Origin: Monoplex corrugatus
Taxonomy: Eukaryota; Mollusca; Gastropoda; Littorinimorpha; Ranellidae
Direction: 5' to 3'
Length of the DNA stretch: 64,000 nucleotides
NCBI GenBank assembly: GCA_030674185.1
Contig: JAPXFY010000016.1
Location: 39,724,966-39,788,965, forward strand
The notes beneath the pieces were generated by a model that did not search any database, was not told the origin of the DNA, and worked only from the letters and a program-made list of their open reading frames with translations. Shown piece after piece: positions 1 through 12,260 of this stretch; position 1 is the stretch's first letter, and the number at the start of each line of letters is the position of its first letter. Both the position numbers and the translations under genes were made by a program.

Positions 1-173
1 GTCTCTGTGATTGTGCTGTAACACCCCCACTACCCAGCTCCTCCCAATACCACCCTCTCTCTTAAGTCAATATAGAGCCACGTGGCATAGTTTCACTAGA
101 GCGTTGTGCTCTTTGCTTTGGTTTTGCTGTCTTCGATTTTAGATCAAAATCAGACCGTCTTAGTATGTAATGA

Positions 174-179
<6 letters not shown>

Positions 180-205
<26 letters not shown>

Positions 206-246
206 CCTCTCTCTCTCTTTCATATGCAAGTTGGCTTGTTTTTCCC

Positions 247-291
<45 letters not shown>

Positions 292-409
292 CATGCTAGT
301 TGATGTGTTCCTCCCCCCCCCCCTTTCTCTCTGCCCCCTCTCTCTCTCTCATATGCTAGTTGATGTGTCTTCCCCCTCCCTTGTTCGCTCTTACTGCCTC
401 CTTTATTTG

Positions 410-490
<81 letters not shown>

Positions 491-510
491 ATATATATAT
501 ATATATTATA
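180..510. repeat. CT / CA / TA microsatellite block
   Basis: Runs of (CT)n at 180-295 and 410-428, (CA)n to 448 and (TA)n to 510. A unique ~55-bp stretch containing TAGTTGATGTGTCTTCCCCC is repeated at about 355-410 and 508-565, so the block was tandemly duplicated. Frames reading LSLSLS are artefacts. Confidence 0.9.
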
Positions 511-599
511 TACTAGTTGACGTGTCTTCCCCCTCCCTTGTTCACTCTTATTGCCTCCTTTATTTAGTAATCTTTTTCCTTACGTGGCGTTAACCAGAG

Positions 600-715
600 A
601 AAATCTGCTACTCACAACAACACCCAACAATCAACACACCACACAACATCAACACAAACAACAACACCAACAACACAAACAACAAAACAGCAACAAGGAG
701 AGTGCAACGTACCTA
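600..715 (-). repeat. partial duplicate of the cyclophilin intron start
   Basis: On the minus strand this reads GGTACGTTGCACTCTCCTTG and then a GTT-triplet run, closely resembling the donor and first intron bases after the exon at 1456-1630. The exon itself is absent in front of it. This looks like a local duplication of intron sequence, carrying the splice-donor motif without an exon. Confidence 0.5.
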
Positions 716-1295
716 TCAGGAATTGTCGATTTTTTTTTTTACTAAGTTTTGTGCACCTAGTCTGTTGTTTTCTTCTATTCGCTCAACAACGACCAGTTGG
801 CCGAAAATTTACGCGTTCTGATTCTACATTAGTTCCTATTTGCTTGAGCGCTGGCCGTCACTTCGATTTAAAATCCAAGACTATGTGCAGATGCATATCA
901 AAGGCATGTTTCTTACACGCTAGCACGCTCGCGTGCAAGTGGCGAGATAGTGAGAGGCGTGGGCAAGTAAAAAGTGTGCTATGAAACGTAATCAGACGAG
1001 AAGCAGAAGCAGATTTTTAGACAATGTACAGCGCATATATCACAGTAGAAGATGGAGTCGTCCTCAAACACAAAGGAGACTTGTACTACCGGCATCTTAC
1101 CTCACCAGCAAGATCCTCATTAAGTTGCTTGTCTTAACCTAGCCACACTTGCTACAAGGTGAAACAAAGAAACCCTCGTGCCTAACGTACTTCACGAGAA
1201 CCTCGCCTAGCTAGAATGTAAGAAACGGTCCACAGGGAAAAGATGATCAGAACAACTGCAAGATAACTAACAAAGAGACAAACAACCGGACAAAC

Positions 1296-1436
1296 AATCA
1301 AGCCACCACCACCACCAACAACAACAACAACACACCAACAACAACAACACAACACCAACAACAACAACAACACCAACACAACAAACAACAACAACAACAA
1401 CAACACCAACAACAACAACAACAACAACAGCAACAA
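1296..1436. repeat. (CAA)n triplet microsatellite
   Basis: Long run of CAA/ACA triplets inside the cyclophilin intron. Minus-strand reading gives long V/L/C runs, which are artefacts. Confidence 0.9.
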
Positions 1437-1455
1437 AGGAGACGTGCAAACGTAC

Positions 1456-3789
<2,334 letters not shown>

Positions 3790-3899
3790 GCTGATTGAGG
3801 TCTGCGTCAGCGATAGTCTCCCCTGTACGTCACATTTGTATGTTAATGGTTTCATTTGTACATCGTAAACAGTGTCTATGAAAAAGCATGCTCTTTGCG

Positions 3900-4035
3900 T
3901 TTTCCATAGTAAGGGCCCCAGGCTTGTTGGTTCTTTTGATAGAATCGTGGACTCAAAATCCATTATCTCCAGTTCAGCCCTAGCCCTCAAATTAAAAAAA
4001 AATTGGCCTGTTTACTAACAATTTGAATGTTTCCA
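3900..4035 (+). repeat. composite SINE-like element, left part
   Basis: TTGTTGGTTCTTTTGATAGA followed by GTGGACTCAAAATCC and TTGGCCTGTTTAC, the same blocks in the same order as at 23740-23975 and 26500-26800. Confidence 0.45.
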
Positions 4036-4630
4036 ATATACAATGGCAAAGACAAAACAAAAAGCTTTGCTGTGATCAAAAAGTCTACTTGTGTAGTTTA
4101 AACTCCATGTTGTCTGAAAGATGAGGATATCTTTGTGGTTGAATACTCACGTCATGTTCTTAAGCTGAAAACATTGACATCACCAAATTGTCACAAATGA
4201 CGCCATTGCCACGTTTCTCTGAATATCACGTCAAGTGAATCTGGCAAAAATCGGGAAAATTTATTACGGCAAAACTGAAAACCTTTTTTTCTGATGCACA
4301 GGGCCTCAGTCCAACACAAACTATATTTCTGTCCTCTTTCTTCTTTCTTGTCACAACATATTTTTCTATAAAATTTCGACTGTTTTTTCCGAGATGTGTG
4401 TGTCGCCACAGCGCAGCGCCACCATTCGACATGTCACCTACTTGACGGGAAGCTAACTATCAAAATGTTACGCTCAAGTTTAAATTTCGTAGCGAAACGA
4501 CCAGCTACACATTGCGAGTAACATTAACGGTGTTCTGACTTCCAGTACATACCCACACCTGTGATTTATCATAAACAAACATAGTTAGTTAACTTACGGC
4601 GTGTGGTTACAGAAGTCTGCATTGACTTAC

Positions 4631-4770
4631 CTGTTCGTTCTGGGCGGCTGCCTCAAAGAAAGGGAGAGACGGGAGAATTTGTCTTCCTCAGGCCCAAAAA
4701 CAGGATCAATGGTCACGTCAACTGCTTGCACCGTCTGTGTCGGCGTGTCATCGAAGCCCGCTCCTGCAAC
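4631..4770 (-). CDS. putative coding exon of unknown or extended gene
   Basis: An open minus-strand stretch of 140 nt between acceptor GAGCCAG^GTT (AG at 4771-4772) and a strong donor AG^GTAAGT (GTAAGT at 4625-4630). It encodes 46 codons plus 2 nt, with motifs VDVTIDPVFGPEEDKF and LSLRQPP. It is not repeat-like. It leaves in phase 2, which fits both the 3614-3790 exon and the 1456-1630 exon. It could be an upstream exon of the cyclophilin gene or the end of a neighbouring gene. I do not recognise the peptide. Confidence 0.4.
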
Positions 4771-5002
4771 CTGGCTCAAGCTAACCACAGATGGTCTCTC
4801 TCTGTATTGACAAACCGCCGCTTCGCATACACTGAATCAATTAAAACTGAACATAGGATGCACTTACTAGGATTGAATATGTTAATCTTCCATTGGTTCT
4901 GGGTTGCAATTTCACCGTTTTAACGCGATGAAGGAGAGCGGGGAACAGCAACTCTAAGATGATGACATATCAACAATTTTCTGTGACATGCTAACATCCG
5001 CG

Positions 5003-5095
5003 GTGAGGTGGTTAGTGCAACGGATTACCGACTGAAAGATTAAAATTTAGAATCTCCATCAGTCCTGTCAAATTCATTGTACGATTTTTTCCCCC
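5003..5095 (+). repeat. tRNA-derived SINE head, degenerate
   Basis: GTGGTTAGTGCAACGGATTA resembles a tRNA D-arm/A-box region; the expected B-box position has a weak TTTAGAATCTCC. This fits a decayed tRNA-derived SINE. It is not a functional tRNA gene. Confidence 0.4.
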
Positions 5096-5439
5096 AACCG
5101 GCTCCTGTCTAGAGCTGAGCGTGCTATGGGCTCTTTGAGAAGACTGGAACCACACAGTCGAGCCTCATTCATTTCATGGATACGTCACTGAAGATGTTGC
5201 TTGAATGTCGTGAAGAACGTCGCAAGTATCTGTGTCTCTCGGTCCTGGTTGACGTCAGCATATATTATGATAGTAAGCGTAGAGTATAGCCCTTCCACGC
5301 GGTCTCAGTTCTAGTGTTAAAAATGTCCCAGTTTTTTTGTGGCCATTAAGGTGGACACAAAATGGAATAACACGAAGAAAAAAAAGAAAGGAGAGCACAA
5401 ATACAACTCCATAAGTGTTGCAATCTTTACAAAACATTC

Positions 5440-5625
5440 CTTGCCCATAGCTACATAGATGACATGTTAAGATCACCTTTCCCGTATAACTACACAGATG
5501 TTATGTTAACATCTGTCCATGATGACCACAGAGATGATATCTGAACACAACCTTTAGCCTGGCCCTTAGTTACGTAGATGACAATAACATGTTAACATCA
5601 TCTTCCCCCTATAGGCTACCGAAAA
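5440..5625 (+). repeat. diverged outliers of the 38-bp satellite
   Basis: Three to four divergent units containing AGATGACATGTTAAGATC, GATGTTATGTTAACATC and GATGACAATAACATGTTAAC. These match the core unit of the array at 12.26-15.19 kb but lie 6 kb away. Confidence 0.7.
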
Positions 5626-6523
5626 TAATTAAATATATTGAAAATATGGAAATCGCTGCAACATAATTTCTTTTTGCTGAATGTTAGTCTACATGGTTTG
5701 TATAATCTTAAAATCAACCCTAGGACACATAGGTCACTATCCTACTACCTGAAAATTGGGTCACATTACGCAATACCTTGTACAAATCACCGACTTTAAA
5801 ACTATTTATGGAAATATATAGAAGTTGCACCTCGTTGGAAAGGTCTTGAAATATTACGTTCAAATCTGTCATCAAAACAGATGTATAGCAAATATTACAG
5901 CAGAGAACGGCTTGTTTTTGTGTGCCAGTCATGAATCAGCATGCGTAAGGTCTGTTTGTCCTAGTATTCCTCGGTCGCCTCCTCCAGCAATGTCACAAAA
6001 GAATTTGTACAAGTAACATCACGGCAGTTACCATAAACAGTGGATCTCAATGTTTCTTACAGCTACATCTCCCTGAATCACAGTGTGTCCTATAGCTGCA
6101 TCTGATGATTTGAAGAAATGAGTCTGGAGCAGGAAGCAGATCAGCCATGCAAGGCTGAGGGGTCGTCATTTACACGCCATCCCCAGTCCTCTGGATTCAG
6201 GTTGAGGTCCCGGTGCATCCATTGCTAGACTTGAAGGTGTGCCTGCATACTATGATATTTGCAGGCATCACTGGTTGGTGGTAGATAATGGACTTGTACA
6301 AAGCTGGTGCTTAAAGCCACTTTCTCTGTAAACTTCTAATAATGTAGTTCATCCAGTGCATCGATGCGGTTTCCGTTATACATGGAGATGATGACTTTCT
6401 CACCTACAGACACCAACCTCTTCCACTGTGGCTGTGCATTTGGAAAACACGCCGGCATCTTCATGAAAGACGTTATCTGCCTTCAGCTTCCTTTGTGTGG
6501 CTGTGCCTTTTCCCACTCCAAAC

Positions 6524-6634
6524 AATAATAATAATAATAATTACAATATTTATATAGCGCAAAATCTTGATAAAATCAAATCTAAGCGCTGAAACAGACA
6601 CACACACACACTCACGCATGCACACACACGCACG

Positions 6635-6702
<68 letters not shown>

Positions 6703-7151
6703 GCTATAAATGGGAAGAAAGAATAAAAGCAATGGAAAATTATAGAGAGCATATTATATACAATTATATATTACTATGTGATTCCCCTCCGAGTGGAGAC
6801 AGGCTGCAGAGGGGATAGAGTGAGGTCAGGATTTTATGCAAAGGAGAAAAGGTGAGTTTTGAGAGCGGACATGGAGACAAAAGTAGGTTGCTGACGGACT
6901 GAGAGAGGAAGTTTGTTCCAGGAGAGCGGACCAGAAACAGAGAAGGCTCGTGGACCATAGGTATTGAGCTTAGTGCGTGGAAAGCGAAAAGTCAGAGGAT
7001 CGGAGGCAGAGCGGAGGGTACGTGAGGGAACATAGATCTCAAGTAGGCTTGACAGGTAATCGGGGGCTGCGTTATTGAGGCTTTTGTAGCACATGGTGTC
7101 TAGTTTGTACTGTATGCGCTTTGGTACAGGGAGCCAGTGAAGTTGTGCCAG
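6524..7151 (-). mobile_element. 5'-truncated L2/CR1-type LINE inside the nuclease-like gene
   Basis: The minus strand encodes the C-terminal end of an L2-type polymerase: LHWLPVPKRIQYKLD, then YKSLN, YVPSRTLRS, TYGPRAFSVSGPLSWNKLP and LKTHLF. It ends in a 3' UTR with AAGCGCT, a (CA)n run (6595-6697), GCGCTATATAAAT and a (TTA)n tail (6524-6545). The same 3' end occurs on the longer element at 31598-34190. Host coding sequence resumes on both sides: GCDTTS at 7152 and FGVGKG at 6522. No clear target duplication is visible. Confidence 0.85.
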
Positions 7152-9894
7152 GAGGTTGTATCACATCCTGTGATGACATGCACAAAAAGTAATGTCTGGC
7201 AAATCTCCTCTTCAAGGGCCTGCTATAGTCACTAAATATCCCGTACTCGCTGGGTTTTTTTTGTTTGTTTTTTTTGTGTTTTTTTGGGGGGTTTTTTTGC
7301 TCTTAGACTTTGAATCTGATCTGAAGATGATAGTCCTCAGATCTGGGCTAATATGGTGGCAGAGCAAAACCAGGAGATCGGTGTCTTCTCCAATGACCAC
7401 AAGAGGATGATCAGTTGCACGTCTGATGGAAGTCTCAACAATCAGGAAATCTGCATCATTTTGGCTGTGAAGTGTTGGATGGCCATTTGCCAGAAGCATA
7501 TCACTAAGCACAATGATAAATATCTTGCTTGTTCGCATGGTTTGCCGGGAATTATCCCTTTTCTGATGATAAAACCATGTCAGCATTGAAATTGACTGTA
7601 GTTCCAACAACACCTCCTTTTCCAATCTGTCCAATACTTCTCTGGTAACTGATAGCGTCTCACCTTGAATCAAGTTGATAACATTCACGCTGTGTCGTGT
7701 GTAACTCGTCAGATTCGTACTGCTGAGCGTCTGTTTGAGCCATGGCATCCCTTTCTGATAAATTTTCGTCTGTAATGACAGCTGGTGACACTGGAAGGTA
7801 CACAACAAATGATCTAGCTGTAATCATAGCATTCAAAACAGCATCAACCAGAATGTGACCTCTGAAAGCCCTTGCCATTGATTTTCCAGTCAGCATGTGT
7901 CCAACAGTATTGGGGGCACACACAACCTTAAGCACTTGCTGAAGTCCAGAACCCCACTTGATCCTGCCTATACAGCCATGGAAATTCATTTGAGTGTGAA
8001 AGCCTCCCAGATGGAGAACAAATGATTTCAGGTCGCTATCTTCAGGCTCTTTCTGGACGATCAGCTGGGACTTCTACCAAAGTGGTTGGTCAAACGTCAG
8101 CACAGGCTTGATTCCAAGACATCTGGCTTCAGCATACACAAACTGCAAAGTAGAGTAAATGCACCTCATACTACTTGGATTGAGATCAATCATCAGAAGG
8201 CAGAACATAGATGACCACCCAGGATGTTCTCCTCGGCTCAACGACTTGATGAAACCTGATCACCCTGGTCTTGGTGAACGCAAAGGCCAGGATAACTTCC
8301 ACAGAAGGCCCTGTGTTGACTGGGGATCCTCACAATAGAAATCATGCAACTGAGTGTATCTGAAACAATCAAAGTCCTGTCTAGCAAGGTTGTAAAAATG
8401 GATGTTGATCTTCCTAACAGCTGTGACATCTTCAAGTGTTCCAGATATTCTTCGAATTGCTTGTTGCCTTCTAGTACCTGGGGTAATGACAGCAATTGTA
8501 CCCATACCATGGAATGTACTAAACCCATCAAGAGTGCACACATTGTGATCAACATTATCAGCAACATATTGTATAATGTGACCTTTTGTTATGCCGGGAA
8601 TGTCTGTTCCCTGGGTCAGTGCTGCAGATACTTTAAACTTCTTTACTTCAGAATGCGATATACAGAATCCAAGCTGGAACAAGATGTTAGTTAAAAACTG
8701 AGATGCAAACTGGTGGTACATTTGAACAGCTAGGCCAACTTGCAAAGGAGCCAGGAGCATTTTGGGGTCTTGCAGCTTGTATGATGGCTTGGTCTATGGC
8801 AGCTATTTTCAGATCGTTCTCAATTCCACAGAAGATTGTTTTCAGGAAGAACTGGAGTGAGTCAGAGACAAAATTTAAGTTCCCTGAGACAGACTTGATC
8901 TTATCCGATCCTTGATAGCAAAACTCCTTTTATATCACTTTCAATCAGTTTTGTGGCAGTTTCGTATTAGGTTCAGTTTTTGTTGTTGGTTTTGTTTTGT
9001 TTTGTTTTTTGTTTTCTTCTTTGCATCTGAATCTTCTGTCTGTGGGGCGTCAAAGTGCTGTCTGTTCTAAGAGTTACCACAGAAATCTTTTTGCCTCTGC
9101 TTGATATCAATATATCTAACCCAAAATGTTCAATAAGTTTGTTTTTCATATGTTTTGTAGTGTATGCATCAACTCCATTCCCGCAAAACTCCTGCACTTT
9201 TGATACAAGATCAGACAATGTGGCTTGTTCATCATCATTCTCGTCCAAATGTTGGCAGACTTTTAGAAAACCTTCCTGCCTAGCCTGTTGAGGATCTTCA
9301 TAGAAAGTAGTTGGTTTTGTTTTCTTTGCATCGGTAAATCAATCAGAACTGTTTCTGTGTGTTCTGAAGCTGACACTGAAGGCATCATGGTACACAGCAT
9401 CCCATGCAATGAGGTCTTCCCAACATGTTGACTGAATTCTGTCAGATACTGTTTTTGCCCAGCTGTCATCTCATTCCTTGCAAACACCTAGGATAGCTGC
9501 CTGAAATCCCTCGTGTGGTTTGGTTTTCTCTGGGAAGGCTTCATGTCCTTTTCTGTGAGTATTGACATCAGCAGTGGTGCCACAAAACAGTGAATCATTG
9601 GATCATGGGCAGGCTGAAAGGATCGTCTGGATGGCCTCGGGTCATCTCTACAGGCGCTTTGTTTCTTCTCTAGATACATCCTTATTACTTTGGCATTTGT
9701 GTAGTCAAGCCGGCATTTTCTATGTAATTTCTGTCCTTCAACAGTCACAATGTTAACATCACGCTGTGTGCTGCACCGATTGACAATCTTACATCCAGTC
9801 TCACCTAATTTTACTGTTGGTTGACCATTGTCAAGGGATTCTTTTCAAATGACGCAGTTTGCTGTACATTCGGCTGCAAAATAAGACGAACGAA

Positions 9895-10060
9895 AGCTGT
9901 CACATCACACAGAATACAGAATATTTTATTGCCTTGTTGATATACAAAAGCTGTTACATCACACGGAATACAGAATATTTTATTACCCTGTTGATAAACA
10001 AAAGCTGTTACATCACACAGAATACAGAAATCTTTATTGCCCTGTTGATAAACAAAAAAG
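9895..10060 (-). repeat. three tandem ~54-bp in-frame coding repeats
   Basis: Units of about 54-55 bp encode FVYQQGNKIFCILCDVTA three times in frame on the minus strand and run directly into the rest of the nuclease-like coding region. The conserved C..C pair suggests duplication of half a zinc-binding motif. Confidence 0.8.
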
Positions 10061-10145
10061 GGCAGTTTAATGGGAGGCGTGGAGATGGAGTGCATTTTAA
10101 ATGTTCAATAAAATACAGTGATACAGACTTTACATTATGTTATAC

Positions 10146-10148
<3 letters not shown>

Positions 10149-10192
<44 letters not shown>

Positions 10193-10310
10193 CCAACCAC
10201 CACCACCACCACCACCACCACCACCATCACCACCACACCATACCACACCACAAACACACACACACGCACACACACACACGCACACACACACCACGCACAC
10301 ACACACATGT
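10149..10310. repeat. (CA)n and (CAC)n microsatellite
   Basis: (CA)n, then (ACC)n, then imperfect (CA)n. Translations of this block are artefacts. Confidence 0.9.
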
Positions 10311-10571
10311 ACGTTTATACAAGTCATCATCCAGAATAATAATCAAAGTTTTTCTTTTCCGTTTTTTTTAATTGACAAGGAAAACAGAGGCTGGGAAACT
10401 GAATTGATACCATAATTAATTAACTGATCAAAGAAACATAGCTTCATCACATTTCAAATTCAAATTGATAAAGAAAACCAACAAAAAAACAACAAAACAG
10501 AAGATCAACAGCAAAGTAATTAGTCAAAATCATAAATAGCATGCGTACTTAATATTTTTATCATTATTATA

Positions 10572-11053
10572 TCATTGATGCACACAGATAACTACATAAA
10601 AGTATTGATGGCGAGCTAGGTCACGTAACCTTTGTGTTACAGAACAAAAATATTCAAGAAAACACAATACTCTTAACTCCTGTCCGGTTTTCTTGTACGG
10701 GGAGATCTGCCCTGGGATGTTGACTTGCTTGCTTTGCCATAGTTTTTCAGGCGTTGGACGCTTCTATTGGAGAGCAAATTTGACAATGGAATGGTCCACA
10801 CTTCATTAACATGCATTATCAGTTACACCACACACACACACACACACACACGTGCTACGGATCATCCCTATAATGCCGCATGTCGTTCAAGAAACAAATT
10901 ATTGAGAACTTCAGTATTGATCCCAATTAAAAAAAAATCATAATAAACAAAAAATAAGCCTTTGCTTACCTTCAAATATTTGCTGCCAAACTTGCATTCA
11001 AACGGCCAAAACACTATTCCAAACGTGAAAAATGCAACCCGATCGTAGATCAT
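10572..11053 (-). CDS. small two-exon gene, single-pass membrane protein of 91 residues
   Basis: Exon 1 (11053-10970) starts at ATG and encodes 28 residues with one hydrophobic segment, VAFFTFGIVFWPF, ending at donor AAG^GTAAGC. Exon 2 (10763-10572) follows acceptor CTCCAATAG^AAG in phase 0 and runs 63 codons to TGA, including KRPTPEKLWQ, VNIPGQISPYKK and LRDLARHQYFYV. Both splice sites are good and the phases agree. The size and single N-terminal membrane segment resemble small mitochondrial-membrane or ER proteins, but I recognise no family. The intron of 206 bp is short for this window. The last ~25 residues could be read-through of a donor that I do not see. Confidence 0.5.
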
Positions 11054-11240
11054 TGTATGTCCGTGAAACGCGCTTCTACCATAGTATCGGTATATCGCGG
11101 TAAACGTTACGTGAAGATGAGAGTTACGCTTTTCTCGGTAGCGGATGTAGCCGTTTACACGTCAACTTCAAGTGGCACCCAGGCCGCGAATTGTATGGTA
11201 CGCCAGAGCGGTCATATCGCATACAAATCACAACGCTCGT
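11054..11240 (-). promoter_or_regulatory. CpG-rich 5' flank of the small membrane-protein gene
   Basis: Immediately upstream of the minus-strand ATG at 11053 the sequence is much richer in CG dinucleotides (CGCGCTT, ATCGCGGTAAACGTTACG, GCCGCGAATTG) than the surrounding AT-rich DNA. It has no microsatellite. This fits a promoter or 5' UTR. No TATA box was identified. Confidence 0.3.
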
Positions 11241-11387
11241 AAATCTAATTTGTTAATTGTGACAATATACCAAACTTTCGTGTGTCCTAGGGTAATTTTC
11301 TTGTTTTTGGTTATTTTTTCCTAGCCTGTGAGAAGAAAAAAAATTCTGTTGCAGAGATTCCCATTGAAAAATTATATTTGGTAGACT

Positions 11388-12260
11388 ACTACAGCTACAT
11401 AGATGACATGTTAACATCTCCTCCCCCGCCCCCCACAGCTACATAGACGACATGTTAGTATTTCCTTTCCCTCATAGCTACATAGATGACATGTTAGCAA
11501 ATCCTCCTCCACCCACCAACCCAACGACATTCATCATCATCATCATCATCATCAGTCCCGTAGTCTGGTTGACCGTTGGGGCACCACTGAAGATTTTGCA
11601 ACCAACTTCCTCCACTCCTCACGGTCCTCAGCTTTCCGCAGAATGATATTCCATTCAAGGCCAGTCCACTCTCTGATATTGTCTTCCCATCTTTTTCTCT
11701 GTCTGCCTCTTCGTCTCCCTCCCTGAACTGTTCCCTGCAAGACGGTCTTGGCCAGTCCAGATGATCGTGTGACGTGCCCGTACCACCTCAGTTTGCGTCT
11801 TTTCACTGAGGTCAGGAGGTCTTCATACAGCCCGATGGCGTTTTCGATTCGGGTTTTCACTTCTTTATTGGTTATATGATCTTTGTACGAGATACCAAGG
11901 AGTTTGCGGAAGCATCTCATCTCCATTGCCTGTATCCTTCTTTCAATGTCTGCTGTTATGGTCCATGTTTCGCATGCATACAAAAATATTGACATGACCA
12001 GGGAACGCGTCAGTCTGATCTTGGAGCCGATTGCGATATTCTTGTCGTTCCAGATGACTTTTAGCTTGGTCATTGCAGCTGTGGTCTGGGCAATCCTGGA
12101 AAGTACCTCGGCATTAATGACATGCTAACATTTCCTTTCCCTCATAGCTACATAGATGACATGTTAACATCTCCTTTCCCTCGTAGCTACAAGATGGCAT
12201 GTTAACATCACTTTTGCCCTTTATCTACTTAGATGACATGTTAACGTCATCTTTCCCCTC
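11388..12260 (+). repeat. left edge of the 38-bp satellite, degenerate units
   Basis: About three units at 11388-11505 and four at 12110-12260 contain CTACATAGATGACATGTTA with divergent spacers (CTCCTCCCCC, TTTCCTTTCCCTCATAG). The two groups are separated by an inserted RTE-like fragment. Confidence 0.85.
11531..12115 (-). mobile_element. RTE-like LINE fragment, polymerase C-terminus, nested in satellite
   Basis: The minus strand is open for 173 codons (12073-11552) with the typical end of RTE-like endonuclease/reverse transcriptases: SKIRLTRSLVMSIFLYACETW, RCFRKLLGISYKDHITN, RKLRWYGHVTRSSG and GGRRRGRQRKRWEDNI, ending in EDREEWRKLV. The 3' tail is (ATG)n on the minus strand (11531-11555). 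The reverse-transcriptase core is absent, so the copy is 5' truncated. Satellite units flank it on both sides, which shows that it inserted after the array existed. Confidence 0.85.

Larger units (their letters stand above)
5961..10093 (-). pseudogene. decayed XPG/FEN-like nuclease plus cysteine-rich protein, unnamed family (interrupted)
   Basis: A degenerate minus-strand coding region, readable in pieces from about 10093 to a stop at 5961. In order: three 18-residue repeats with FCILCD (10060-9895); a cysteine/histidine region with CKIVNRC and LHRKCRLDY (9800-9700); TLSDLVSKVQEFCG and AYTTKHMK (9230-9150); VADNVDHNVCTLDG (8610-8570); GSGLQQVLKVV and AFRGHILVDAVLN (7960-7830); DADFLIVETSI then VIGEDTDLLVLL (7480-7345); FVHVITGCDTTS (7190-7152); after an inserted LINE, LFGVGKGTA (6520-6495); and a cysteine-rich tail GRCSCKKH ... 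GNCRDVTCTNS (6060-5961). The D.DTDLL, GCD and G.GKG..A order parallels the XPG-I acidic cluster and helix-hairpin-helix of FEN1-type nucleases; the tail resembles a tesmin/TSO1 CXC domain. Several frameshifts and stops show that this copy is dead. I recall similar multi-copy proteins in marine invertebrates, but no accepted name. Confidence 0.6.

Noticed and set aside
4191..4432. Minus-strand frame of 68 residues from an ATG in CpG-richer DNA
   Set aside because: Peptide-like composition but only a weak donor and no partner exon; too little support to call.
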